A stretch of 64,000 nt of DNA, from positions 1 through 64,000 of IMG/VR virus record IMGVR_UViG_3300030117_004232; one strand, 5' to 3'. Numbering within the stretch: the stretch's first letter is position 1; every line of letters starts with the position of its first letter. The notes below the pieces were generated by a model. That model was not told the DNA's origin, did not search any database, and worked only from the letters and a program-made list of their open reading frames with translations. The translations under genes were made by a program, and so were the position numbers. Source of the stretch: a virus. Of the stretch, positions 36,901 to 43,702 are shown piece after piece.

Positions 36901-39900
36901 TTAACTCCTATGCCTATCCCGCGTATGGGCCATCATTACGTAACGCCTACAATGGCTATTTTGCCCGGTCACTACGCGCATCCTGCATACCAACGAGTGT
37001 ACGATTTGCACCATGCATGTAGAAGTTCCAATCACAAGCCTATGGTTGATGAATTATTGGGCCTAAAGGCTGCAACAAGGGCTGCCAATGAAACAAGCGG
37101 CGTGCTGGTCAATCATCCTAGTGCTGGGACTTACGCTGTGGGAACAACTGCTATTGCAGTGGATACAGTAGATGCTACGACTAAATTCTCAATTGGTGAC
37201 CGAGTCTATGACAGTGTAGGGACTGAACTAGGATTTGTAGAAGCAGTCGGGGCTAACCTCGTTACCTTGGCCTCTCCGGGTATACCTGTCACCATTGCCA
37301 ACAACGCTGCTCTGTTTATGAGTACGGCGACAACACTTACCCGAGGTATTGGATGGAATCCAGCAGCGTGGTTCTCAACACCTACAGCCACCTATGGTCC
37401 GTCAGATATTCATGGCGGTGCGTTTACTCTGATGACTGAAACCAAGGTCAAGTATGATGGATATGGAATCGCAGCGTCTGCGGGAACTCCCGGTAATACA
37501 AATGCAGCCGGTGGGCACAGTCTTGTTTTGGAAGCAGGCTCGACATATACCCTCAATCATCATTTCCCTGACCCATTGGAAGTGGGCGCGTATCAAATTA
37601 TCATTCAGCCCAATGTATTCGCACAGCAATTTAGTGGATTTCATGTAAATCATGCAACCGAAAATAAAGCCCCGTCTGAAAGTGGAACTAAAGTTACAGA
37701 ATTGACTGGTCAGCAAGTAAACACGGTGATTGCAGTTGAGCAAGATACAGCCACAAATGGTGCTTACACGCTGATTTTAGCAGAAGCGATGATGGCAGAT
37801 GTGCGTGGCTGTGAGGTCATTGTAAACGAAGTAATGTTGGATATTGACCCTGATGTCGGTAGTCAGTTTACGTGCTTACCGCCCATGGCTCTGTATAATC
37901 CTCTAGGTGTTCAAGAAACAGCATCTGCACCATTTACACGACGGAGTTTACCTTACCGACCGGGTATGTTCATTAGTTCTACGCCGGGTAGAACTTTGAC
38001 GATTCCTTGGTGGGGTATGCTGCACAAAGACGGATTGACAGAGGGGCTTATCCAAGGGGATGGACTGAGTGTGACCGCAGGTGGTAGTGGTTACACAGGT
38101 GCCACCAACGTAGCAGTGGGCGGAGGAAGTGGCACTGGTCTTACAGTCAATACCACTGTGAGCACAGGTGCAGTTACCGCAGTTGCTATCCATACGGCTG
38201 GAACAGGCTATCGACTTGGAGATACACTTACCATTAGCGGAGGTGGGAGTGATGCTACACTTAGTGTAGATAGAATCAGTTCAACGGGGTGGAGGCACCT
38301 AGAATGGCACAAGCCAGACAATTACTACGAATTCTGTCGAGCATCTTATGGGTGCGTCGGTGCACAATTGACCTTGGCTGGCTACCCCACCTCTTACATG
38401 GACATCTATGCCAAGTATCGGAACAACCGCTCAGCCAACCCAACTTGTGTTGTACTTTCATTGAGTTCTGGCGGCAAGACGATTACGGTGGACAACAATG
38501 ACTTATTCCCTTCCAGACCACACTATGGAGAGCAGTTAGAATACACCAAGAATGGTATTCGCTTTACTGCAACTTACAACAATCGCACAGGTACGCTTGA
38601 TTATGCTACACTGGGTGTATCGACTATTTTCCAAGGGGTTGAAGGAAGTGCTGATTTCTGGGCAAACTTGGCCGCTAATCAGGTACTCAAACTTACGCGC
38701 CCATACGATACACACCCCTCTGACAGTATCTATCTGGAATCCGATAGTAGCATTGTTACCAGACTTATGGAGAAGCCTTTAGAGATACACAAAGGGAGTC
38801 GTGATACGAACAGTTTGCATCTACCTGATGCATATTTGTGTATGTGGCATCCCAACCTTGGTCGCCCATTCACATGGTATAGTGATACTGCTACTGGTGG
38901 TAGTCGCAACTTCTACACAGCGGCTGGTGCAGCAGACACTCCGGTTGACCAAAAGCCATACAATCACATTCCTGAGCACTTTGAAACCATCCACTATCAC
39001 GATTTCAATTATGCAGCGTCGAAGGGGCCATTTGGATTGGCTATGCGATGGATTGTACCACCTGCTGCTGGCACAGCGCCAACCAACTCAAATGATGGCA
39101 TGACATATACTGCGGCTTTGATTGATGCGGATGCAAACCTTGAGCATCAAGGTGGCACGTCTGGTTCGGACAAGTACAACTTTGCTGGCTTTTGGCCTAG
39201 TGGTAGTCGTGGTGGGCCCGGTGTCAGTCGGCTGGAAATGTACGCAGAAGCCTTGGCAGGCTGGGGTGGCGAAAGTTATGGCATGACTGTTACGACTTAC
39301 ACAGATAGCACAGGCATTGCATCTGCATCAAAGCCAAACAACTTGAACGATGGATTCGGCTATCGGTTTGGTGTAGGCCAAGCCCGAAACCGACCGCGTT
39401 GGGCACCTTATATTCGCGGTTGGTTGGAAGTTGCAAATAGCAATGCTCTACTGGGTTACTATCACGGTCCACTTATCCAACAAGATAACAAGACAAACGG
39501 ATGGGATTATGTTGGTGCAGACGGATTGGCTGATGTGAGCCTAACCGCACTCTACGTGGGTATTTTGGAAAGAATCACACAAGTAAGTTCACTGATGAAT
39601 CAAGACCAGTATGGTCGAAAGGTGCGCTATAGTGATGGTAGGCGGCATACTGCCCCATTCGGCTGTCCTGTCCGCACATTGCGCAATGCCTCAACTGTAC
39701 GTCGGTTGTATCCGGGCGATGATACAGGAAAGGGTGTGACAGAACTCGCCAATGCACATCGTTACTACATTGTTGACTGGTGGGGCAATACCCGTGGTGA
39801 AGATGTCAGACGTTTCCCTGTACGTGGATTCGGTATTCGGCCATCTTGGGACCCCGAAGATGCTTATGCAGACACCAACGTCACTCATCGACCCAAGGAT

Positions 39901-41238
39901 GGTAGTGCGGCGGGCTCAGGGCTTCTGTTCAATGGTGATTATTCAGACAAGTATAGCGGTAACAACAATTACGTCAGTAACACCGCATCTGGTAATATCA
40001 ATGGTGGTGTTGATTGGTTTAACCCAGCCAGTTCACTGCGTGTGGGTGACCGTGGTGATGGACGTGGTTGCCGATGGCCGACTGTGTTTAACGAAAGTCT
40101 ACTTATGGCCGTCAGTGAAACCCACGATGCCTCTGGACTTGTGTTGTCTCACAGCACAGCAGAGCCTGCCTTTGGACAAGGACTCATCCGACCCAGTAAC
40201 TTGGTTTTGCAAGATGGAGAAGTTGAAAGAGGTATCAGTGACCGAGTCGATTTGAATTCCGATGATGGATTGCTGCGACCAAGTGCATCCGTAGGCGAAG
40301 GCTTTGAGACAGTGACTGCGGATACTCGTGGTGCTGAGCCGGTTTCCAGAGATGACTTCAGATTAGGATTAGATGTAGATACGTTGGCTGAACTGAATGA
40401 TGGGACTTCAAGAGAGTACGTGGTTATGTCCACAGAGGCTGCGAGTTTACACACAGACCGTGAAGTCGGTCAACGGACCAATATCAGAGGAGCATACAAT
40501 GTCGCATCTCGCACTCTTACCGATTTGGATATGACTGCGCTTACCTTTGCAGCACAGCCTGTGGCTGGAATCATAAAGCACTCTAATGCACACGCTATGT
40601 GGTCATTGGGCGGAACATACGTCATAGATTGGAGCGTATATTCTGGCGTACTCAACGACAAGGGTTGGGGTAAGGCCGGTGCTTCTTCGTCATCCAATCC
40701 ATATCAGGATTCAAACCACGACCCTACTGTTCAGGCTACGAACACAACTGATTCGACAATACAATTCTTGTATCGCCCACAACAAGTGTTAGATTACAAG
40801 CATTCGCAGATGTTTAGACCCTACATCACACTCAACGGTCCACAGGCTGGGGCCAATTTTTACAAGGCGACAGCAGGAGGGAAATACGGCTTGTTTACCA
40901 GTGATGTACCCAGTGCTCGTACAGGGACGCCCAGTTCGCCTCCATACGCGCCCGTGTACACCATGGTGCCAACCTCTAGTACCACCGTGCCCGATAGCAT
41001 GGGACCAAAGATTCAGGGTGTGGATGTTACGGGATACAACAAGGCCGACATCCGCAGCCCTGTAGCACGCATGCTAATGAGTGAGAACACACTAGAACAT
41101 TTCAGGTCTGACGCGAGCAGAACAGATGGTACTGGTGAAGGTGATTACACTGTTCAGCCAAGGCACAGTCAAACTTTGCACCCGAAGGGTAGCGATGGCG
41201 ATGCATCTTATAACACAGGAGACCATAGCGGGGAGTGA
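24988..41238 (+). CDS. Giant 5416-residue tail/adhesin protein
   Basis: One uninterrupted frame of 16.25 kb fills a quarter of the window. The ATG at 24988 is chosen; it follows GATAGGTG and the previous stop. Residues about 8-225 form a LamG/concanavalin-like domain (YALKFNG, FTLETWFIPD, VTVVFNRKYIVMYVNG, MFLGGRGGEFRG). Recurrent beta modules follow. Residues 862-937 and 4038-4112 are copies of a module also found in the hub gene, and residues about 4355-4430 are a GSGYTG...VGDTLTISGGG type repeat common in phage fibres. The protein is rich in Gly, Ser, Thr, His and Asn, with no signal peptide or membrane segment seen. It is probably a very long tail fibre or baseplate adhesin that meets the host surface. 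The function is inferred from order and composition. Confidence 0.8.
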   Translation: MTIMIDPGYALKFNGITDGVLIPASQHTLHGTDTQDDKQLPSALSSFTLETWFIPDSGGSVFEYENIMRLTVGTPSSPAPAQFEINLKNIAAGTIESHVLTSAKPVYGIDGSFTHWDGTLFPHPALEEHNSFLATDAGSNDLTALNEGHRELLNVTVVFNRKYIVMYVNGDIVAAKEFDEDHEVVLTPSRMFLGGRGGEFRGTIEAVHLSRGSKDSGKADFAPIKSDDTIGLWRFEEPIEPISLITTTPSISASTGASSSINIGATAAQALIDELSGQSGLTAINFTTTSPWTDMGQYSVKVHTATSFATRTIPKVPYNILVNPLGYTSTTGKATNKAPERLRLMAIDASAGTITVESIHLDFASNSTDGRRGALQAHDAGRFVVITGDCIVDGGNGNEYQPQGSGTQFSHRQGQVVIDESRFENHGLMFSMTMANRDVPENKFSAYTTNPGSGFLMGHSGRHTLNHVKSHPFMGILPVPSDYIVDKKIDATADVISATFESQYSDIKDTVPPNSIVSAFSTHGPVNIKPTIHTSFVTRVCENGMSDISDSSRGLLAVGGPGFNPIPFALKALNSPDALNPTGSVAEHLIPSSESRIAILNVPSLSTYNYAPFVQIHYNAIDHTGAAFTTCAASRITGTSNATTVTVQSIKSFGKDGETFPANELYIGTTPASTAQKATNTVTLHHGTKQLRFSASTDSAFQSADVADAVVRRLIGGPSLMVTKTVPDVSTIVTGSTSILDLIHTDLGTNPLAVYAPGGIIEFDIPDNFPFNDGDLEGDSSEGVVAEEVLDFSLTPAAYLPLHSSDSPQTTPRLISTAKTELTGQNSVFNRIIVKQNFNPLGLSENGDLLTANTSTGRSRSTGVFINNGGGYSSSTTGAMTVDGNNATHHIKTGDILYKLDGTVVGTVTGVTSTSVTASAGTSSAVVDNEELFTSPPSPTRGNTNQSTAVHEIFDIIEHTSHNGKARLIVQPSDRTRFSQGSRLEDVAFGGNSATIEHLLSRGRVLSFGEDNYGNSTLRAHGLISDISAASVNVKGDAAPDSHIVKEIMPGAPVVAVTLGGPGQGAINTKETWQPSPTARLAWNTRRDCTTLITAYNTSTITVKALNNRADDLASWGTYCFPKIGRVYIGLKDDVTGRMRYASAEYASKNATTFTFDTGAAAGRGTGLFLDFDGNEEARFTDWYATIIAEADTSSTGLVGLMLSIDDKFSEESMCSDGTTINDRLFQTLDTVSHDYQLGSQYASTRALVEIPLFEEFFFENHDKGVFPGPDNSMKIHIDCTHTAHTWAPNPVGRRFEAVSPKDPEVFAAFSYTIGNQTHQPGTKVSQPYDVSNHRVHVEDSDIFPIASAAPIAVAGINGSARYRRAFLSSGEWCIYVAKDQSSTVSLELAGSAGDTWSMSKNFLRDLTVGALLTPAPGYQDMNYRSIADNPELISAGYEGRRSFYYDRSNAMTQGGNVDYGLRQYVSAVEFRAGPKTNPHLDRIQNKRARSKVVATTSGGGGVVATITVEDASLFPTDTPNALYGYRLAWRDTGGTIRYGTYTTRKPNANLMTVTSTETTHPAVGDEVYIESLYALSASTWPRTIDGFLSRAWAYPYAPGGLRDGDTVWMNMHYTNPHAMEGLFCKSRGTLDEGKVWTGFNGGMGALHATNPRDSIPLENFLIGNTCVETAQNFVQHVNKSVELHHTAMGVASPADKSPMVAYIDPYQSTDEFTRVLLYDVAHDREFIAFQDLWMQVQSSADATKIGAAPSHTGGVILNTDANSGSWLDVPAGFASQSPYLNSTTQSDFIETAYCHASTWNASNTSAGGVKGLGIHRPQIQTSSFGVYAPRTNPAVVDSASAATKHDEVVKDQREQSTFFDTPDGTRCIPAFLALKGIRATTLDLTNHKENHSSHGRGLNSHPHWTQMDFTRRLTIDFGEVSLRDGVTDIESAAREVVRMINQAGAKNGRTHARLHSDFSATASTHDPAPFWAPEQAFASLDRGTHMGYVRAHLGRVSIDSSDPENKGFSIVIHSTVPGASGRNFCTWLDNSKAQSPYRPEYMIGHGGRFRNYWCQPDEVTGENMHPAPMPINRHGRPFAPITTLKEFLPPEELNDQMMNNLDLGPETQATALFASTNEESSTGRNYNSVANESFETKSPAGTLIDGLRVGTKAKARINFGGMTMAGIPGWAPDAGKWGFGRDGENPRFDAIYGVGVNNATIKATSLNLDNSADRYIPLDDMQSQNIGDGNLYGIRFVDHRGDSHTIRMVYRQYGERFANDLTTLPPSIDDELIIHFDDRDVAQGGFTIGQHMAGTGEVTGNMTNGTASSWKGNLWNNYPARNVGIRVSTSITGSGSARQLTLTLQDPYQSGGNFSHPDVLGYLGFPKKDGMIQLSDDGGHLGLTFSYSSRTTGGVGSTVRFYGVVGGFAGYDETDANEDWILSPRINFTSVLTDEVIAAAVEYAMKLDNVNSDDLNVTSFDCTSMFAPDGRTLKEWGVSPTAIRIRTKSDASIPLNKLFEVSREKDWGLVEGASSDTAVGSHHTGGLSNSERDAGTRLDVGYIPETVLHITTKYRGSNANTATPVLVDNQNNVVDTGLWRRNLRGENYTDVAGDHIIPRVDSPMVKIDSDTSTTLVLASNEYVFLAGAPSTTAGTGRWGERFTLWFGSEEYGTVAGTDEDTLTFAANDGTSSGFTNGNIDQNDILIKNGGPVHKAKQIDGIRRAGSKLSSPFLYFRGGRDSADHWVPLFFGGGFSGVVMDINDGTENDYSDFYTHPYAAGPTGACGLQNAGEMSTAFSLLDTNAMLAMFPGTPYLDQHKGQNNPPFFNQDAILPFDMTKGGNAKVTGVDYTDGTNTVTVTVPSPIVIKFASANARYSAAPSAEHTTYMIFGPGQSFPHNYMSQEPQGSAMVTAGNGYSAVPIARTAGGLAFLPNELANGSPTHAGFNTGGAEAHLPMSTFYQKNNVSGFNYVMNWEPAKGFPNHRSLSGASSVGYSNVFSDSRFFTGKAPGTSNLPVHAHPMNQPISLYNSGTPREVGTSNWSTTRFSSVIWHMDGGYHPGGHFFDNAVRKNPMNVVANAVLSGNTTNQHNPAAFRVAGLLATAYNAAFTSPHEEQLCDDNIVLVDATRVQNAEELGTILSAAINTFPGSYGLKAIGGTFMPSFQTGTNQDRYGWHKLIIDHSSGYVPHNSTTPASITVKTTIPSTLPQYGWIRMSSGTKAAVAAYSSYTGKTFTLAVNSVMSSSSGNETNAYEPNTAAAITDTDFNVEDGEVYVWTKAGTRRHNNVSGTTSRDHLCQVHFNGLIDAVDRTKPIGAVGWHGEAYSYFNSYLVDSAYPAGLGAWHPFLGFSPYGAAETCLGSSTPVGVADTPTALASEFCVNGLSSRHLVAVSRECALSLVAFSDRDGIFMRGDRLSAKLGSDISYAGTVMNLSGFSNSRFEAPATGGPHIEAHFHTGFARPTLAADYPATSAVPTDAQLHRAMQSGDMVHGTTCQYPTGDLFWDESVVKSNNFHEDFSDYGVECMGATAHTDYLNTAVTAAQPHPGLYGYYSKRSAARNFLPEHIVWKRMDGGNLTMPALNARGLGQMPLFYAKDSGAWKLNGEKILGNVRFSFETTNASMFPIIQAQELAHPQLAEQYPREIQQALLIPNEQEQFKSVQVIDDTGQEHRLEGGSPLGTVILDFRHVSDREIEGLAPALAGSGVSPNMKIGLPNPDEIPGNVIVRSGFDRIQGYQNETMGSGGLQHPSQPNQQIIDLFKNTNAGPRLWPFWENNGWEHISQDSVDVSQLKNIHRLDYPASTSNGWEDSTGNAPLQTAYEPHDRSLYFHVTRMGISSTHRYSNDELTFSSYSGTTITVGSAPEATTWKIESEKSGGRWFLRVYDPTTNKGVIASYTNTSSSTFTGVVYSPDFAEFVEGKTGLKVVPSYYMPAGTTRFFASRRLRDHCEVSGASPDAAQIDWFAFHSTLPADTAATENVSDNPWYTHFTERGLTPMPIPRMGHHYVTPTMAILPGHYAHPAYQRVYDLHHACRSSNHKPMVDELLGLKAATRAANETSGVLVNHPSAGTYAVGTTAIAVDTVDATTKFSIGDRVYDSVGTELGFVEAVGANLVTLASPGIPVTIANNAALFMSTATTLTRGIGWNPAAWFSTPTATYGPSDIHGGAFTLMTETKVKYDGYGIAASAGTPGNTNAAGGHSLVLEAGSTYTLNHHFPDPLEVGAYQIIIQPNVFAQQFSGFHVNHATENKAPSESGTKVTELTGQQVNTVIAVEQDTATNGAYTLILAEAMMADVRGCEVIVNEVMLDIDPDVGSQFTCLPPMALYNPLGVQETASAPFTRRSLPYRPGMFISSTPGRTLTIPWWGMLHKDGLTEGLIQGDGLSVTAGGSGYTGATNVAVGGGSGTGLTVNTTVSTGAVTAVAIHTAGTGYRLGDTLTISGGGSDATLSVDRISSTGWRHLEWHKPDNYYEFCRASYGCVGAQLTLAGYPTSYMDIYAKYRNNRSANPTCVVLSLSSGGKTITVDNNDLFPSRPHYGEQLEYTKNGIRFTATYNNRTGTLDYATLGVSTIFQGVEGSADFWANLAANQVLKLTRPYDTHPSDSIYLESDSSIVTRLMEKPLEIHKGSRDTNSLHLPDAYLCMWHPNLGRPFTWYSDTATGGSRNFYTAAGAADTPVDQKPYNHIPEHFETIHYHDFNYAASKGPFGLAMRWIVPPAAGTAPTNSNDGMTYTAALIDADANLEHQGGTSGSDKYNFAGFWPSGSRGGPGVSRLEMYAEALAGWGGESYGMTVTTYTDSTGIASASKPNNLNDGFGYRFGVGQARNRPRWAPYIRGWLEVANSNALLGYYHGPLIQQDNKTNGWDYVGADGLADVSLTALYVGILERITQVSSLMNQDQYGRKVRYSDGRRHTAPFGCPVRTLRNASTVRRLYPGDDTGKGVTELANAHRYYIVDWWGNTRGEDVRRFPVRGFGIRPSWDPEDAYADTNVTHRPKDGSAAGSGLLFNGDYSDKYSGNNNYVSNTASGNINGGVDWFNPASSLRVGDRGDGRGCRWPTVFNESLLMAVSETHDASGLVLSHSTAEPAFGQGLIRPSNLVLQDGEVERGISDRVDLNSDDGLLRPSASVGEGFETVTADTRGAEPVSRDDFRLGLDVDTLAELNDGTSREYVVMSTEAASLHTDREVGQRTNIRGAYNVASRTLTDLDMTALTFAAQPVAGIIKHSNAHAMWSLGGTYVIDWSVYSGVLNDKGWGKAGASSSSNPYQDSNHDPTVQATNTTDSTIQFLYRPQQVLDYKHSQMFRPYITLNGPQAGANFYKATAGGKYGLFTSDVPSARTGTPSSPPYAPVYTMVPTSSTTVPDSMGPKIQGVDVTGYNKADIRSPVARMLMSENTLEHFRSDASRTDGTGEGDYTVQPRHSQTLHPKGSDGDASYNTGDHSGE
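27571..27798 (+). repeat. Fibre module copy A (in giant gene)
   Basis: This module of about 76 residues runs from TGVFINNGGGY to DNEELFTSPP, with the core pattern (T/A)xxVDG...xGDxxYxxxGxxxGxV...T. It matches copies in the same gene at 37099 and in the hub gene at 43041. The similarity is at protein level. Confidence 0.6.
37099..37323 (+). repeat. Fibre module copy B (in giant gene)
   Basis: This more diverged copy runs from SGVLVNHPSAGTYAVGTT through FSIGDRVYDSVGTELGFV to NNAALFMS. The spacing and the GD-x-VY and GTELG positions align with copies A and C. Confidence 0.5.
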
Positions 41239-41243
41239 GTAGT

Positions 41244-41693
41244 ATGACACCGATGGATAAGGCTTGGTTGATTTTAAAGCGCCAGACTACACTTGGCGAG
41301 TTTCATCCTGACTTTCCTAGTCCTTATGGTGACCATATTATGTATTATCACGGTACCACTGCGCCTCGTGCTCAACAAATGCTTTCCGATAAACTCCATG
41401 CTAATCGTGGAGTTCACGGCACTGGTGCGTATGTAACCAGTGACTACGATAAAGCGAAGAAATATGCTGATAGGCGTGCATACTCGGACAAAAAACCTCA
41501 TCTGTGGAATGAGGGAATGCAAGAGTTAGATGAGTCGGCACCAATGGTATTAGGAATACGAGAAAGGGCGTTCGATGATTTAGGCAAGCCGACCACTGTT
41601 ATGGGAACAGATGATTGGATGGAGGAGGGTTATTTTCCACAGGGGATTCCTCCTCAGTATTTAACACGCCTCCCTGAAAATTACAATTGGTGA
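41244..41693 (+). CDS. Putative ADP-ribosyltransferase-fold protein
   Basis: The 149-residue product is called from the ATG at 41244 with GGGGAG eight bases before; a GTG at 41235 is also possible. The core reads YYHGTTAPRAQQML, then GVHGTGAYVTSDYDKAKKYA, then FPQGIPPQYLTRL. This is the layout of PARP/diphtheria-toxin-type ADP-ribosyltransferases: His in a Y-H-G-T strand, Tyr in G-x-G-x-Y-x-T followed by a helix, and a late acidic or polar third residue (here Gln). Such enzymes move ADP-ribose from NAD to proteins or nucleic acids; T4 Alt and ModA are phage examples. Placement between giant fibre and hub genes suggests it may be packaged and delivered. Activity is unproven. Confidence 0.5.
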   Translation: MTPMDKAWLILKRQTTLGEFHPDFPSPYGDHIMYYHGTTAPRAQQMLSDKLHANRGVHGTGAYVTSDYDKAKKYADRRAYSDKKPHLWNEGMQELDESAPMVLGIRERAFDDLGKPTTVMGTDDWMEEGYFPQGIPPQYLTRLPENYNW

Positions 41694-41702
41694 GGTTTTG
41701 AA

Positions 41703-43346
41703 ATGGCACTAGGTAAGAACCTCTCAACTGGTCGCTTCAATGCGGCTCAAACTCCAGTTATGAAGCGCGTGCGCAAGCCTCGATTCGTGGATAATGCTGT
41801 GCGGCATGGAGAGTATACCAAAGTGCAGGCTGGGTTCAATGTGGCTGCCCCTACATCAAGTGACTTCCTTCCTACACATGACCGCAAGTATCTTTTGGCA
41901 GAAGAAGACGATACCATCCGTATCCTTCACAATCCTTCTGACGGGCATCAATACACAGGTGCAGTTTACACGGACTCGGATAAAGTGACGACATCCAGTA
42001 CATTGCCGCCTCTATTCGTGGGCGGTGAAGATTCCAAACAATCATTGGTTCCTTCCTCTATTGAAACGAGTACTAAAGGGACTCGTTACAGAATTGAAAA
42101 CCTCAAAGGAAGGGACTTGTCTCAAATTGGATTTACTGACAAAACAGTTCACATTGCACAGAAAGTGGGTGTTGGCCTCCGTACATCAGACCTTGCAATT
42201 CGGGTTGCCAAAGGAACAAACAGCGGACTCAATGGGGTGATTGTACCGAATCCTAGCGCTACCTTTGTCGCCCAAGATTTCTATGGAACTGATGCCGTTA
42301 CTGCACTACGATACTTGACTCGGCATGACAACTACAATGTGCGAGCAGATTCTTTCGGGAACATCTACTATGTCCATCAGAAAAAGCACGGTCGAGAGCA
42401 CATCATATCGCAAAATATGGTGTCCGATGGTTCTGTCAAAGAAGATAGTGAAAGCGTACCAAATCGAGTTATCGTGCACGGCAGGTCAAGGGCAAATAAC
42501 GATGAAAATTCTATCCAAATAGATGACAGAGGAGCGCAAGCCAGTGGTATCAATGAGATACCGGGTGGCATTCATGCGCCTACCGCAATCACAAAGTCAA
42601 GTGCAAGGGCAATAGGGAGGAAATTCCTCTCCATGGCCAAGCAAGCAACTGGGGGAGAAACTCTCCGTGGTGTCTTTCATGCCTCTACGATTCAACCGGG
42701 AGATGTATTGTCTTACAAGGAAATTACAGGTAGCCAAAGGAAAATTGTGTTGTCAACCACACACAATATCACAGAGCGAAAATCTGATGTAAGAATCAAC
42801 AGCGTAGAATCTTCCTTAGAGGACATTATCCAGCGGTTTCAAGAGGGAGATATTGCATCCACGCTCAATCAAAATTCAGAGCGAAATAGACAGTTTTCCA
42901 CGGAGGAGTTTTCGACTGGATTTGGGTTTGATGTCAGAGTCACTTGGCAACTTGATGTAAGAGAAGTCAAGAATCGACAACAAGGTATGGTCGTTGGTAA
43001 AGAGAGGGCCGTAATTCACGGTCGGAAGGAATTGAAATCTACAGGTACACTCATCAACAATGGTAGTGGTTATGCGATAGGTACAACTTCATACACAGTT
43101 GATGGGACAGCAGCCACCAGTTCTTTTGCTGTTGGTGATTGGGTATACAGAGGTAACGGTAACAAACTGGGGAAGGTCGCTAGTCGGACCACAACCAACG
43201 TCACTATCGCTATCGGTGCGCCAGATTTAGTCGGTGACAATGAGGAGTTGTTCCTGTTCCCGAATAACAGTATGAAAGAATCCTTAAACAGCCATTTGAA
43301 GATTGGAATGAGCAAGGGTAATTACGACAGTAGGAGGCGAGGATGA
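41703..43346 (+). CDS. Baseplate hub-like protein (gpD/gp44-type)
   Basis: The 547-residue protein has a middle that matches late-control/gpD-type hub proteins: a helix-strand ALRYLTRHDNYNVRADSFGNIYYV, then VPNRVIVHGRSR, the helical SARAIGRKFLSMAKQ, and a beta section FHASTIQPGDVLSYKE. Residues about 447-520 are copy C of the module found twice in the giant protein (NNGSGYAIGTTSYTVDG...DNEELFLFP). The hub forms the central tip through which DNA passes. The family call is by pattern. The stop overlaps the next start. Confidence 0.6.
   Translation: MALGKNLSTGRFNAAQTPVMKRVRKPRFVDNAVRHGEYTKVQAGFNVAAPTSSDFLPTHDRKYLLAEEDDTIRILHNPSDGHQYTGAVYTDSDKVTTSSTLPPLFVGGEDSKQSLVPSSIETSTKGTRYRIENLKGRDLSQIGFTDKTVHIAQKVGVGLRTSDLAIRVAKGTNSGLNGVIVPNPSATFVAQDFYGTDAVTALRYLTRHDNYNVRADSFGNIYYVHQKKHGREHIISQNMVSDGSVKEDSESVPNRVIVHGRSRANNDENSIQIDDRGAQASGINEIPGGIHAPTAITKSSARAIGRKFLSMAKQATGGETLRGVFHASTIQPGDVLSYKEITGSQRKIVLSTTHNITERKSDVRINSVESSLEDIIQRFQEGDIASTLNQNSERNRQFSTEEFSTGFGFDVRVTWQLDVREVKNRQQGMVVGKERAVIHGRKELKSTGTLINNGSGYAIGTTSYTVDGTAATSSFAVGDWVYRGNGNKLGKVASRTTTNVTIAIGAPDLVGDNEELFLFPNNSMKESLNSHLKIGMSKGNYDSRRRG
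43041..43262 (+). repeat. Fibre module copy C (in hub gene)
   Basis: This module of about 74 residues, TGTLINNGSGYAIGTT to NEELFLFP, is closest to copy A of the giant gene: both contain INNG-x-GY, TVDG and DNEELF. It links the hub and giant proteins. Confidence 0.6.
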
Positions 43347-43702
43347 TGCCATTATTGAATGAAGCAAGTAGATACATGATTGACACACTAAAGGGGCGAA
43401 TCAACCAAGTTGTATTCGGATTCGGGGGCAACCTCGCCAGCCAAGATGATGTAGGGGCATCTCAGCCAGCGGTTACCGTAACTCCAACCGTGCGTGTGAT
43501 TGACGACCACACACTTTCGGTCGAGGCGAAACTAGCATTGGATTCCTCATTTACACGCCCACTCCGAGAGGTGGTGGTGCAGTACAAGAATCCCGATAAT
43601 GCTTCAGATACCACTGCTTTACTCCGCTACACTTATGACGCTGTGACCAAGACGAATGACAACGAGATTCGATTCTCCGCCATCATTGAGGTGAACCCAT
43701 GA
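43343..43702 (+). CDS. Small tail/baseplate protein
   Basis: The 119-residue protein has an N-terminal helix (LNEASRYMIDTLKGRINQVVFGFGG) and then beta strands (TVTPTVRVIDDHTLSVEAKL, REVVVQYKN). GGAGG precedes two adjacent ATGs (43343 and 43346), and either could be used. It overlaps the hub gene's stop and the next gene's start. A baseplate or tail-tip connector role is likely by position, but no family was recognised. Confidence 0.6.
   Translation: MMPLLNEASRYMIDTLKGRINQVVFGFGGNLASQDDVGASQPAVTVTPTVRVIDDHTLSVEAKLALDSSFTRPLREVVVQYKNPDNASDTTALLRYTYDAVTKTNDNEIRFSAIIEVNP

Noticed and set aside
39752-40255. Alternate-frame + strand frame of 167 codons inside the giant gene
   Set aside because: It is contained in the giant frame and its composition looks like a frame-shifted translation of it.
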